Origin: Azotobacter salinestris
GTDB lineage: Bacteria > Pseudomonadota > Gammaproteobacteria > Pseudomonadales > Pseudomonadaceae
NCBI RefSeq assembly: GCF_009363155.1
Contig: NZ_CP045302.1
Coordinates: 4,137,001 to 4,201,000 of the forward strand
DNA length: 64,000 bases
Direction of reading: 5' to 3'
The notes beneath the pieces were generated by a model, which worked only from the letters and a program-made list of their open reading frames with translations, was not told the origin of the DNA and did no database searches. Each line of letters opens with the position of its first letter. The first letter of the stretch is position 1. The position numbers and the translations under genes are program-made. This document shows positions 36,935 through 45,855 of the stretch, piece by piece.

Positions 36935-37641
36935 ATGACCGCCCTTCCCAATCGCCGCATCCTGGCCATCGAGGACGATCCCTTGCTGGGCGTCCACCTG
37001 AGCGAGCATCTGGAGCGCCAGGGCTTTGCCGTGACCCTGTGCGGCGACGGCCGTGAAGGCCTGGCGCTGGCCAGCGCGCGCGACTTCGACCTGGTTCTGC
37101 TGGATATCCTGCTGCCCGGCCTCGACGGCCTCGAGGTGCTGGCCCGCCTGCGCCAGCGTCGGCACGTGCCGGTCATCCTGATTTCGGCACTGGGCGACGA
37201 GCAGGACCGCATCACCGGCTTCAGCCGCGGGGCGGACGACTACCTGCCCAAGCCTTTCGGGATGGGCGAGCTGCAGGTGCGCATCGAGGCCATCCTGCGG
37301 CGCATCGCCTACGAGCGCGGGCAGCCCATGCCCTCGAGCGTTTTTCCGCTGCACTTCGATGAAGGGCGTTGCGACGTCCGCCATGGCGATGCCTGGGCCG
37401 GATTGACCCTGACCGAGTATCGTCTCCTGGAAACCTTCTGGCGCCATCCGCAGGAGGTGCTGAGCAAGCCGTTCCTCTACCAGCAGGTACTGCGTCGCGG
37501 CTATTCCCAGCAGACCGCAGCCTGGACATGCATGTCAGCAACATCCGACGCAAGCTCAAGCTGGCCGGTCTCGATCTGAACGCTGTACGGCTGGAAGCCG
37601 TATGGGGCAGGGGCTACCTGCTGAAGCTGCAGGCGACTTGA
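36935..37641 (+). pseudogene. PfeR/PirR-type response regulator, frameshifted
   Basis: OmpR-class regulator of an enterobactin-receptor system. The receiver is complete (Asp in LVLLDILLPGLDG, Lys in DDYLPKPFGMGEL). The winged helix begins normally (LTLTEYRLLETF, SKPFLYQQVLRRGYS) but the frame breaks at the CCC run 37506-37508. The remaining recognition part continues in the -1 frame (RSLDMHVSNIRRKLKLAGL ... WGRGYLLKL) to TGA 37641. Adding one C restores GYSPADRSLDMHVSNIRRKL exactly. As written, translation ends at 37579 with a scrambled tail lacking the DNA-binding hairpin. ATG 36935 has GGAG upstream. The kinase gene starts one base after the restored stop. Confidence 0.85.
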
Positions 37642-38973
37642 ATGCCGGGCCGCCATTCCCTGTTCTGGCGACTGGCCGCGCTGCTGGTCATGTTCTGCCT
37701 GCTGGTGATTTCCCTGAGCGTTACCTGGGGAAACTGGATCGACCTGCAGACCGCCTATCTTTCCCGCGAGGCTCACCAGACGCTGCAGGCCTACGCCGAA
37801 GAGGCCGAGCGTGCAGCTGTGCAGGGACCGCAGGCGGTAGACGAATTTCTCGAGGACGTGCAGCGGCGGGAGCCGGGACTGGTCGACCTGGTGGACGACA
37901 GCCTGCAACCGCTGGGGAGCAGGCCGCTGATCGAGGGGGCGCGGCTGACCGCCATGCGCCGGCTCGACTGGCCGATGAGCCGGCGCACGCGGGAGCGGCC
38001 CCTGATCGCGATTCCGCTGTCCGGGGAGCGTGGCTATTTCATCATCCAGCTGCCCGAACGCTACCGGCCCTGGCGTTACAGGATGCTGTTCAAGGCGCTG
38101 ACTCACTATCTGGCTCCTGCGGGTCTGGCGCTGCTGTTCTGTATCGGACTCTACCGGGTGCTGATCGCGCCGCTGGCGCGCCTGCGCGAGCTGGCCAATG
38201 CCCTGCACGCGGACAACCTGGGGGCGCGCGTGGATCCGGGGGGCGCCCGGCGGCGCGACGAGCTGGGCGAGCTCGGACGCGCCTTCGATCACATGGCCGG
38301 GCGCCTGGATGAGTCGTTGGGCCTGCAGCGCCAGCTGCTGCGCGATCTGTCCCACGAGCTGCGCACGCCTCTGAGCCGCCTGCAGGTGGCCAGCGAGGCA
38401 GGGCTGAGTGGCGCCGAGCTGGAGGAGCGGGTCCGGCGCGAGGTCGGAGTCATGCGGACCCTGGTCGACAGCACCCTGGAACTGGCCTGGATGGATACCG
38501 AGCGGCCGCAGCCGCCGCTGGAGCCGGTGGAGGTCGGCGCCCTGTGGGAGATCCTGGGCGAGGACGCCTGTTTCGAGAGCGGCTGGAGTCCCGAGCGCCT
38601 TCCCTGCCGGTTGCCGCCGGATTGCCGGGTGCAGGGACACCTCAATGGCCTGGCCCGGGCGCTGGAGAACATCCTGCGCAATGCAATCCGCCATTCGCCG
38701 GAGGGCGGCTGCGTCTGTCTGGATGGTCGACGTGCGGGCGACCACTGGCTGCTGTGGGTCGAGGACCAGGGGCCGGGCGTGGCGGACAGCGATCTGGAGC
38801 GCATCTTTCGGCCCTTCACCCGGCTCAACGCCGCCCGGCCGGGGGGCGACGGATTCGGACTGGGATTGGCGATCGCCCGCCGGCTGGTTGATCAGCAGGG
38901 GGGGCGGCTATGGGCGGAGAACGGCCACCCGGGATTGCGGATGATGCTGAGCCTGAAAATGTATAGTTCGTAA
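37642..38973 (+). CDS. PfeS/PirS-type sensor histidine kinase
   Basis: Inner-membrane kinase of 443 aa, intact. TM1 (about 9-30), a periplasmic domain of about 120 residues, TM2 (about 155-172), HAMP, HisKA with His in LLRDLSHELRTPLSRLQ, and HATPase_c with N box ENILRNAIRHSP, G1 box VEDQGPGVADS and G2 box GFGLGLAIARR. It begins immediately after the regulator (TGAATG). By family it senses the ferric-siderophore response and activates the receptor gene. Its cognate regulator and receptor are both damaged here, so the intact kinase may have no working output. Confidence 0.88.
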   Translation: MPGRHSLFWRLAALLVMFCLLVISLSVTWGNWIDLQTAYLSREAHQTLQAYAEEAERAAVQGPQAVDEFLEDVQRREPGLVDLVDDSLQPLGSRPLIEGARLTAMRRLDWPMSRRTRERPLIAIPLSGERGYFIIQLPERYRPWRYRMLFKALTHYLAPAGLALLFCIGLYRVLIAPLARLRELANALHADNLGARVDPGGARRRDELGELGRAFDHMAGRLDESLGLQRQLLRDLSHELRTPLSRLQVASEAGLSGAELEERVRREVGVMRTLVDSTLELAWMDTERPQPPLEPVEVGALWEILGEDACFESGWSPERLPCRLPPDCRVQGHLNGLARALENILRNAIRHSPEGGCVCLDGRRAGDHWLLWVEDQGPGVADSDLERIFRPFTRLNAARPGGDGFGLGLAIARRLVDQQGGRLWAENGHPGLRMMLSLKMYSS

Positions 38974-39146
38974 ATGATCTTTACTCTCAAATAAGAATAA
39001 ATAGCGACTCTGTCCTGCGCCGCCGTCTTCGGGATTCAGGGGGCCGGCCGGGCCAGGCGTCGAAGCCCTGTGTTTCGTCGCCTCCGGCCAAGCCCGCCTC
39101 ATCCGGCAGATGGCCGGCTCGCCCATGCGTAGAAGTGAGGTAAGGC
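38974..39146 (+). promoter_or_regulatory. Receptor promoter region
   Basis: 173 bases between kinase and receptor genes. The first 35 bases are very AT-rich (ATGATCTTTACTCTC, then repeated AATAA units at 38990-39002), unlike the GC-rich surroundings. This suggests the receptor promoter and possibly a weak Fur site. GAGGTAAGG precedes ATG 39147. Confidence 0.35.
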
Positions 39147-41185
39147 ATGTGCTCGCGTTTCAGGCTTGCACATCTGCCCCTGGCATTGCTGGCGGTTTCT
39201 TCACCCTCCCTGGAAGCGGAGGAGGCTGCCGAGGAGGGCATCCAGAACGGTGGTGCCTATCGGGAGGACGCAGGAAAGGTCGTCGAACTGGACGACGTGG
39301 TGGTCACCGCCCAGCAGGAGCTGAAACAGGCCCCCGGCGTCTCCATCATCACCGCCGACGACATCAAGAAGCGTCCGCCGGTCAACGACCTGTCCGACAT
39401 CATCCGCAAGATGCCCGGCGTCAACCTCACCGGCAACAGCGCCAGCGGCCAGTACGGTAACAACCGGCAGATCGACATCCGCGGCATGGGCCCGGAAAAC
39501 ACCCTGATCCTGATCGACGGCAAGCCCGTGCGTTCGCGCAACTCGGTGCGCATGGGCCGTAGCGGCGAGCGCAACACCCGCGGCGACACCAACTGGGTGC
39601 CGGCGGAGCTGGTCGAGCGCATCGAGGTGCTGCGCGGTCCGGCGGCGGCGCGCTACGGCTCGGGGGCGGCCGGTGGGGTGGTCAACATCACGCCGCCGGC
39701 CGGCGCAACCGCGATCTCAACGGCCTGCTGCGCTGGGACCTGAATGCGCAGCAGATCCTCGAGGTCGAGGGCAGCTACAACCGCCAGGGGAAGATCTACG
39801 CCGGCGACCGGGCCGTCAGCTCCACGGGCACCGCGCTGCTGAACGAGAATATTGGACGGGAAACCAACATCATGTTTCGCCGCGCCGGGTCCATCACTCA
39901 TCGCGGCAACTGGGACTGGGGCACCTCGCAGCTGGTCTTCTTCTACGAGAACACCCGCAACCGGCGCCTCAACGAGGGCCTGGCCGGCGGCCCCGAGGGC
40001 AGCATCAACAGCGGCGACAAGTCCACTTCCGAATACGACAACTATTATGCGCTGAGCGGCGAGGTGAGCATTCCCTTCACCTTCGGTTTCAGCCAGGTGG
40101 CGACGCTGGGCTTCGAGTACACCAAGGAGGTGCTGGACGACCCCTACTCGATGAGCCAGAACACCGCGGGCGGAGGCGCGATTGCCGGGGTCGGTTCCGG
40201 CACCCGCGACAGCGAGGCGACCAACGAGAACATCGCCTTCTTCGCCGAAAGCAACGTTCATCTCACCGACCGCTGGACCCTGACGCCCGGCGTGCGTTTC
40301 GACAACCACACCCAGTTCGGCAGCAACTGGAGCCCGAGCCTGAACACCTCCTACCGGCTGACCGATGCCGTCACCGTCAAGGGCGGTCTCGCGCGAGCCT
40401 TCAAGGCGCCCAACCTGTACCCGTCCAACGCCAACTACCTCTACTTCACCATGGGCAACGGCTGCCCGGTCGACTCGCCGAGCCTGGGCGGCGGCTGCTA
40501 CGTGCAGGGCAACGACAGCCTGGACGCGGAAAAGAGCTGGAACTTCGAGCTGGGCGTGGCCTACGACCAGGCCGGCTGGAACGCCGGGGTGACCTATTTC
40601 CGCAACGAATACGAGGACAAGATCGAGGCCGGCCTGAATCCGGTTGCCACGACCAGTGGCGGCACCCAGGGCGGGCTCGGCCAAGTCCTGATGTGGGAGA
40701 ACGCGCCCAAAGCGGTGGTGGCCGGCTGGGAAGGCACCCTGAACGTCCCGCTGATGGGCTTCGAGGGCGACGTCCTCAGCTGGAGCACCAACTTCACCTA
40801 CATGATCGAGAACAAGAACAAGAAGACCGGCGAGCCGCTGTCGGTCATTCCCAAGTTCACCGTCAACTCCATGCTCGGCTGGCAGGCCAGCGCGGCGCCC
40901 AACCTGAACCTGAGCATGACCCTCTACGGCTACCAGGACCCGTGCCGGCTGAGCACCACGGGGGCTGCGGAAAGTGGCGATGCCCTCAAGCAGCGCAGCG
41001 GCTACACCCTGTGGTCGATCAACGGCAACTACGAACTGGACAAGCACTGGAGCTTCGGGGCCGGCATCAACAACCTGTTCGACAAGGAGCTCAAGCGCGA
41101 GGGCAATGCCTCCGGCACCGCCGGGGCGGCCAGCTACAACGAGCCGGGCCGGGCCTACTACGCCTCGGCCAAGTTCTCCTTCTGA
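39147..41185 (+). pseudogene. FepA/PirA-type TonB-dependent enterobactin receptor, internal deletion and frameshift
   Basis: The N-terminal part (39147-about 39690) encodes a signal, a TonB box region (VVELDDVVVTAQQELKQAPG) and the plug up to GAAGGVVNI. The sequence then jumps, in another frame, to barrel sequence (NRDLNGLLRWDL, YNRQGKIYAGD, RRLNEGLAGGPEG, AFKAPNLYPSNANYL) ending in the signature YASAKFSF at 41185. Summed, about 679 residues remain against roughly 745 for FepA/PfeA/PirA. About 70-85 residues covering the end of the plug and first barrel strands are missing, and the join shifts frame. The left part alone stops at 39743. A functional receptor cannot be made from this sequence. 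Confidence 0.88.
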
Positions 41186-41208
41186 CCGTCCGCAGGAGCC
41201 GAGCAGCC

Positions 41209-42691
41209 ACGCCGCAAGACACCGGCTACGTACTGGACGTGCCCTATCCCCATCATTTCCAGCGCGAGTCGACGCCGCTCTGGCTGTCCTTCGTCGCGAC
41301 CGCGCTGGGGATCGCGGCGCCGGACATCAACCGGCCCTATTCCTGGTGCGAACTCGGCTGCGGGCAGGGGCTGGGCGCGGCGCTCAACGCTGCGGCCAAC
41401 CCCCAGGGACGCTTCGTTGGCATCGACTTCAATCCGCACCACATCGCCCACGGCCGCAGCCTGGTGCAGGCCGCCGGACTGGGCAATCTCGAGTTCGTCG
41501 AGGCCGACTTCGCCTCCCTGGCCAAAACGGCCGAGGCGCAGGGCGCGCAGTACGACTTCATCGTCCTCGGCGGCGTCTATTCGTGGATCTCCGCATCCGA
41601 CCGCGAGGCGCTGCACCGCTGCGTGCGCCACTGGCTCAAGCCGGGCGGCATTCTCTACCTCGGCTACATGTGCCAGCCCGGCATGGCCTTCCTGTCCGCG
41701 CTGCAGCGCTTTCTGCGTTGTCATGGCGACTGCGTGCCGGGCGACTCGGTGGTCCGGATGCAGGCCGGCCTGGGCCTGCTCGAGCGCATGGCGCAGGGCG
41801 GCGCCGGCTTCTTCCGCGAACAACCGGCGGCGGCGAGCTATCTGGCGGCGGGGCGGCGGGAAGACCCGCGACAGCTGATCCACGAGCTGCTGAACGCGCA
41901 CTGGGAGTCGCTGCATGTGGCCGATGTCATCGAGGCGCTGTCCGCCTGCGGCTGCGAGTACCTGGGCAGCGCCACGCCGTTGGAGAACATCGACGCGCTG
42001 TCCCTGCCGGGCAACCTGCTGCCCCTGCTGAGCGAGCTGCGCACGTCGGCCGCACGGGAAACCTTCAAGGACCTGGTGCGCAACCAGTCCGAGCGCCGCG
42101 ATCTCTACCAGCGCGGCGGGCGCCGGCTGGACGAGCAGGCGCATCGCCTGGCGCTGCTCGATCAGGTGCTGGCGGCCGTTCCGGGAGCGCCGCAGGGCGG
42201 CGGCATCGACTTCGACACCCGCATCGGCCCGGTGCCGGGACAGGCCGGCCTGTTCGGCCCCCTGCTCGAGGCCCTGGCGGCCGGCCCGTGCTCCTTCGCC
42301 GAACTGGCCCGCCTCCGGCCCTGCAGGGGCAGACCGGCCTGATCAGTCCGGCCCTGCAGATGCTCGCCTGGGCCGGGCATGTCCCTCCGCTGCTGCCGGG
42401 CAAGGTCGCCGCCGAGCGTTGCCGGAGCCTGAACCGGGTGCTCTGCGAGGGCGCCTTGCAGGGCATCCATTACGGCTGGGCTCCGCGGTGGCCGCCGACC
42501 GCCTGCAGAGGGTGGCCCTGCGGGTCCTGCTGGAATATCCGGGCATTGCCGGCCGGCTGCTGCACGAGACGGTCCGGACCCTGCTGGTGGATGCCGGCGG
42601 GGCCGGGGAGGCCGACCTGGAGCGGCGCCTCCGGGACTTCGAGGCAGCCGTGCTGCCGCACTGGCGGCAGATGGGGATGCTGGACGCATGA
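41209..42691 (+). pseudogene. Class I SAM methyltransferase with regulatory domain, broken
   Basis: Methyltransferase fold: YPHHFQRESTPLWLSF, SAM-binding WCELGCGQGLGAAL, GIDFNPHHIAHGR, VLGGVYSWISASD and WLKPGGILYLGY, followed by a helical MethyTransf_Reg-type C-terminus. No normal start exists: the expected first codon is ACG 41209 (PQDTGYVLDVPYP follows), 10 bases after AGGAG. The frame breaks at CC 42315-42316 and again at GGG 42478-42480. Restoring one base at each gives LPALQGQTGL and GSAVAADRLQRVALRV and an open frame to TGA 42691. It lies 23 bp after the receptor. The substrate is unknown. Confidence 0.8.
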
Positions 42692-42779
42692 GCATGGGCG
42701 ATGCCCGCGGGCCGTCGGGCCTTCACCAGCCGGCCATTCATATGCCGGGAGCCGGCATGCAATCTGTAAGGAGAAAAAC

Positions 42780-43088
42780 TTGAGCCGTCGATTATCGTTG
42801 CCGCCCGCACGGCGGGCATGGCTGGACGTGGCCTTGAGGGTCACGGCAGCCGTCTTCGGGGGGTACGTCCTAACCTATGCCACCACGGCGGCGCTGGCGC
42901 GTCTTCTGCCGCTGGCGCGCTTCAATGCGGTCATGGTTGCCACCCTGCTGTCCTTCGCCCTCTATACGGGGATCGTGCTCTGGGTGTTCGCGGCTGCCTC
43001 CATGCGGCGCGTCTGGCTGGGCATCGCCCTGTCGCTGCCGCTGGCCGCCATCGGCTTCTGGCCGGCCTGGTTCGGAGGAGCCTTCTGA
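42780..43088 (+). CDS. DUF3649 small membrane protein (iron-uptake associated)
   Basis: 102 aa, TTG start at 42780 with AAGGAG 6 bases upstream; no ATG is available before the membrane region. Three TM helices: FGGYVLTYATTAALARLLPL, VMVATLLSFALYTGIVLWVF and WLGIALSLPLAAIGFWPAW. Genes of this family precede PepSY-domain genes next to TonB receptors in many proteobacteria. The stop overlaps the next ATG by one base (TGATG). Confidence 0.8.
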   Translation: MSRRLSLPPARRAWLDVALRVTAAVFGGYVLTYATTAALARLLPLARFNAVMVATLLSFALYTGIVLWVFAAASMRRVWLGIALSLPLAAIGFWPAWFGGAF

Positions 43089-44590
43089 TGGCCGGGAACA
43101 GGACGTTCCGGCAGTCCATGACCTGGCTGCATGGCTGGGCGGGACTGCTGCTCGGCTGGCTGCTGTTCGCCATCTTCCTGACCGGCACCCTGACGGTGTT
43201 CGACAAGGAGATCAGCTGGTGGATGCAGCCGGAGCTGCGCGATACGGGTGTCGACCAGCCGAAGGCCGTGCGTTTCGCCCAGCACTGGCTGGCGCGCGAG
43301 CACGGCGAGGCCGCGGTCTGGAGCATCGATCTGCCGACCGAGCGTTCGCCGGTACTGAAGGTGTCGACCGGCGAGGACCGCCATGCCGCCCGCCTGGTGC
43401 TCGATCCGGAGTCGGAGGCCCAGGTGCCGGTGCGCGACAGCGTGGGCGGCAACTTCTTCTTCCGCTTCCATTACAGCCTCCTCCTGCCGCGTACCCTGGG
43501 CATCTGGCTGGTCGGGCTGGCGGCAATGGCCATGCTGGTGGCGCTGGTCAGCGGCATCGTCATCCACCGCCACCTGTTCCGCGACTTCTTCGCCTTCCGC
43601 CCGGTCGGCAGCCGGCGCGCCTGGCTGGACGGCCACAACGCGAGCGCGGTCCTGCTGCTGCCGTTCCATCTGATGATCACCTACACCGGGCTGGTGATCT
43701 TCTTCCTGATCTACATGCCGGCGGCGCTGGATGCCCTCTACGGCGGCGATCGCATGGCCATGCAGCGCGAGGCGTCGCCCGGCGCCCCCTGCCGAACTGC
43801 TGCCGCTGGAGTCGTTCATCGCCCCGGCGGAGGCGCTGTTCGGACCGGGCATGGTGGCGTCCCTGCGGGCCAGGCATCCGGGACGGACGAATGCCCGGGT
43901 CGAGGCGAGTCCCCTGCTGGGCAGCCGCATCGCCCTGACCAAAGGTGTGGTGGCAATCTTCGACGGGGTTTCCGGCAGGCTCCTGCAGGCGCAGCCGGAG
44001 ACGCGTCCCAGTGCCCTGACCCAGCGGGTCATGGCCGGGCTGCATTTTGCGCAGTTCGGTGGCTATCCGATGCGCTGGCTGTATTTCCTCTGCAGCGCGG
44101 TCAGCTGCGCGATGATCGCCAGCGGCCTGGTGCTGTTCGTCATCCGCCAGCGCTTCAAGGTGGCCGAGGCGAATGCCGGACAGGGCTTCCTGCGCCTGGT
44201 CGAGTGCCTGAACGTCGGCACGCTGGCCGGCCTCATGCTGGGTTGCGTCGTGCTGCTCTGGGCCGGTCGCCTGCTGCCGGCGGATCTGGCCGGGCGTGCC
44301 GGCTGGGAGGTGCGCCTGTTCTTCGTCGTCTGGGGCCTGGCGTTCGTCCATGCCTGGTGGCGTCCGCCGATGACGGCCTGGCGCGAGCAGCTGTGGGCGG
44401 TTGTCCTGCTGTGCATGGGGCTGCCGCTGCTCGGAGGCTTCAGCGCGCTGTCCCTCGATAGGACCCGTCTGCTCCTGAGCTGTGCGTCTTCCTGGGCGGC
44501 GCCGTGCTGGGCTGGGTGGCCTGGCGGGTCGGCCGGGCGGATGCCGCCGATCGACTGTCCCGTCCGCTGCAAGGAGTCGTGCGATGCTGA
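43088..44590 (+). pseudogene. PepSY-associated TM domain protein (iron-uptake reductase-like), two frame breaks
   Basis: Membrane protein of about 500 residues. Frame A (43088-about 43785) gives TM1 WLHGWAGLLLGWLLFAIFL, PepSY-like sequence, and HRHLFRDFFAFRP with TMs. At the C5 run 43785-43789 an extra base moves it to a second frame (PAELLPLESFIAPAEALF ... FAQFGGYPMRWLYFL), open to about 44475. A missing base at CC 44474-44475 returns it to frame A for the last TM (ELCVFLGGAVLGWVAWRVG) and TGA 44590. Family members are proposed to reduce or release siderophore iron. The true stop overlaps the next start (ATG 44584). Confidence 0.83.
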
Positions 44591-44940
44591 CCGGATTCAC
44601 TGCGGGCCTGCTGCTCGCCTGCACGGGCATGCTCGGGCTCTGCCTGGGGCTCGAGCGTCACTACCGCCAGGTCTGGCAGCGGGCTCCATCGCTCTGGCTG
44701 CGGCGGACCCTGCGCGTCGCCGGCTGGCTGGCGCTGGGGCTGGCCCTCCAGGCCTGCGTTCTGGCCTGGGGCTCGGCGATGGGGCCGGTCGGCTGGTTCG
44801 GCCTGGTGTCCCTGACGGGCTTCGCCCTGGTGCTGCTGCTGCCCCATGCGCCGCGTCTGGCGCTCTGGCTGCCGGCCGGGGGCGGACTGCTTTGGGCAGT
44901 TTTCCTGGGCGCCGGTCTCTGGCGTGGCGAGCCGTTCTGA
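44584..44940 (+). CDS. DUF3325 small membrane protein
   Basis: 118 aa with four likely TM helices (MLTGFTAGLLLACTGMLG, VAGWLALGLALQACVLAW, WFGLVSLTGFALVLLL, LPAGGGLLWAVFLGAG). DUF3325 proteins end DUF3649-PepSY-DUF3325 operons beside siderophore receptors. It overlaps the intended end of the PepSY frame by 7 bases. Intact, though its upstream operon partners are broken. Confidence 0.8.
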   Translation: MLTGFTAGLLLACTGMLGLCLGLERHYRQVWQRAPSLWLRRTLRVAGWLALGLALQACVLAWGSAMGPVGWFGLVSLTGFALVLLLPHAPRLALWLPAGGGLLWAVFLGAGLWRGEPF

Positions 44941-45013
44941 TTCCCTGGCGGCAGCCGCGGCGGGATCGCGTTATGCTCGCGGCTTTCGCACCCGGACCGA
45001 ACAGGGAGACTCC

Positions 45014-45847
45014 ATGTATCGACTCGACGACCTGCTGCACCTCATGGCCCGCCTGCGCGATCCGCGGCACGGCTGTCCCTGGGACCTGCAGCAGTCCTAC
45101 GCGAGCATCGTCCCGCATACCATCGAGGAGGCCTATGAAGTCGCCGACGCCATCGAGCGCGGCGACTTCGAGCACCTGCCGGGCGAGCTCGGCGACCTGC
45201 TGTTCCAGGTGGTCTACTACAGCCAGCTGGCGAGGGAGGAGGGGCGCTTCGACTTCGCCGCGGTGGTCGACGGCATCACCCGCAAGCTGATCCGCCGCCA
45301 TCCCCACGTGTTTCCCGACGGCGACCTGTATGGCGCGCCGGACCAGCCGAAACTGGTCGAAGCGGCCATCCGCCAGCGCTGGGAGGAGATCAAGGCCGAG
45401 GAGCGCGCGGAGAAGGCTGCCGCACCCGAGCAGTTATCCCTGCTCGACGACGTGCCGCAGGCCCTGCCGGCGCTGTCCCGCTCGGTCAAGCTGCAGAAGC
45501 GCGCCGCGCGGGTCGGTTTCGACTGGCCGGAGGCGCTGGTGGTGGTGGACAAGCTGCGCGAGGAGCTGGACGAGCTGCTGGAGGCGATGAGCGGCAACGA
45601 TCCGCAGGCCATTGCCGACGAGCTCGGTGATGTGCTGTTCGCCGCGACCAACCTGGCGCGGCATCTCGCGGTCGATCCGGAGGCCGCCTTGCGTGGTGCC
45701 AACGGCAGGTTCGAATGGCGTTTCCGCTTCATCGAGCAGGCCCTGCGCGCCGACGGTCGCAGCCCCGAGGGCTGCACCCTGGACGAGCTGGAAGCCCTGT
45801 GGGCCGAGGCCAAGCGTGCCGAGCGCGGCGAGCCGGGCTGCGCCTGA
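45014..45847 (+). CDS. mazG: Nucleoside triphosphate pyrophosphohydrolase MazG
   Basis: All-alpha NTP pyrophosphatase, 277 aa; ATG 45014 with GGGAGA upstream. Two MazG repeats: the first with CPWDLQQSYASIVPHTIEEAYE and ELGDLLFQVVYYSQ (EExxE...ExxD metal site), the second with LREELDELLEAMSG and ELGDVLFAATNLARH. It lowers ppGpp in E. coli and is normally adjacent to relA; here it is separated from relA by the iron island. lpxO is convergent, 8 bp away. Confidence 0.94.
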   Translation: MYRLDDLLHLMARLRDPRHGCPWDLQQSYASIVPHTIEEAYEVADAIERGDFEHLPGELGDLLFQVVYYSQLAREEGRFDFAAVVDGITRKLIRRHPHVFPDGDLYGAPDQPKLVEAAIRQRWEEIKAEERAEKAAAPEQLSLLDDVPQALPALSRSVKLQKRAARVGFDWPEALVVVDKLREELDELLEAMSGNDPQAIADELGDVLFAATNLARHLAVDPEAALRGANGRFEWRFRFIEQALRADGRSPEGCTLDELEALWAEAKRAERGEPGCA

Positions 45848-45855
45848 GGGAGCCT

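Noticed and set aside
37369-37641. Separate small DNA-binding protein after the response regulator
   Set aside because: It is the C-terminal winged-helix part of the same regulator in the shifted frame.
42419-42691. Separate 90-aa gene after the methyltransferase
   Set aside because: Its sequence (VAADRLQRVALRVLLEYPG) is the C-terminal continuation of the methyltransferase after a frame break, and its apparent start has no ribosome site.
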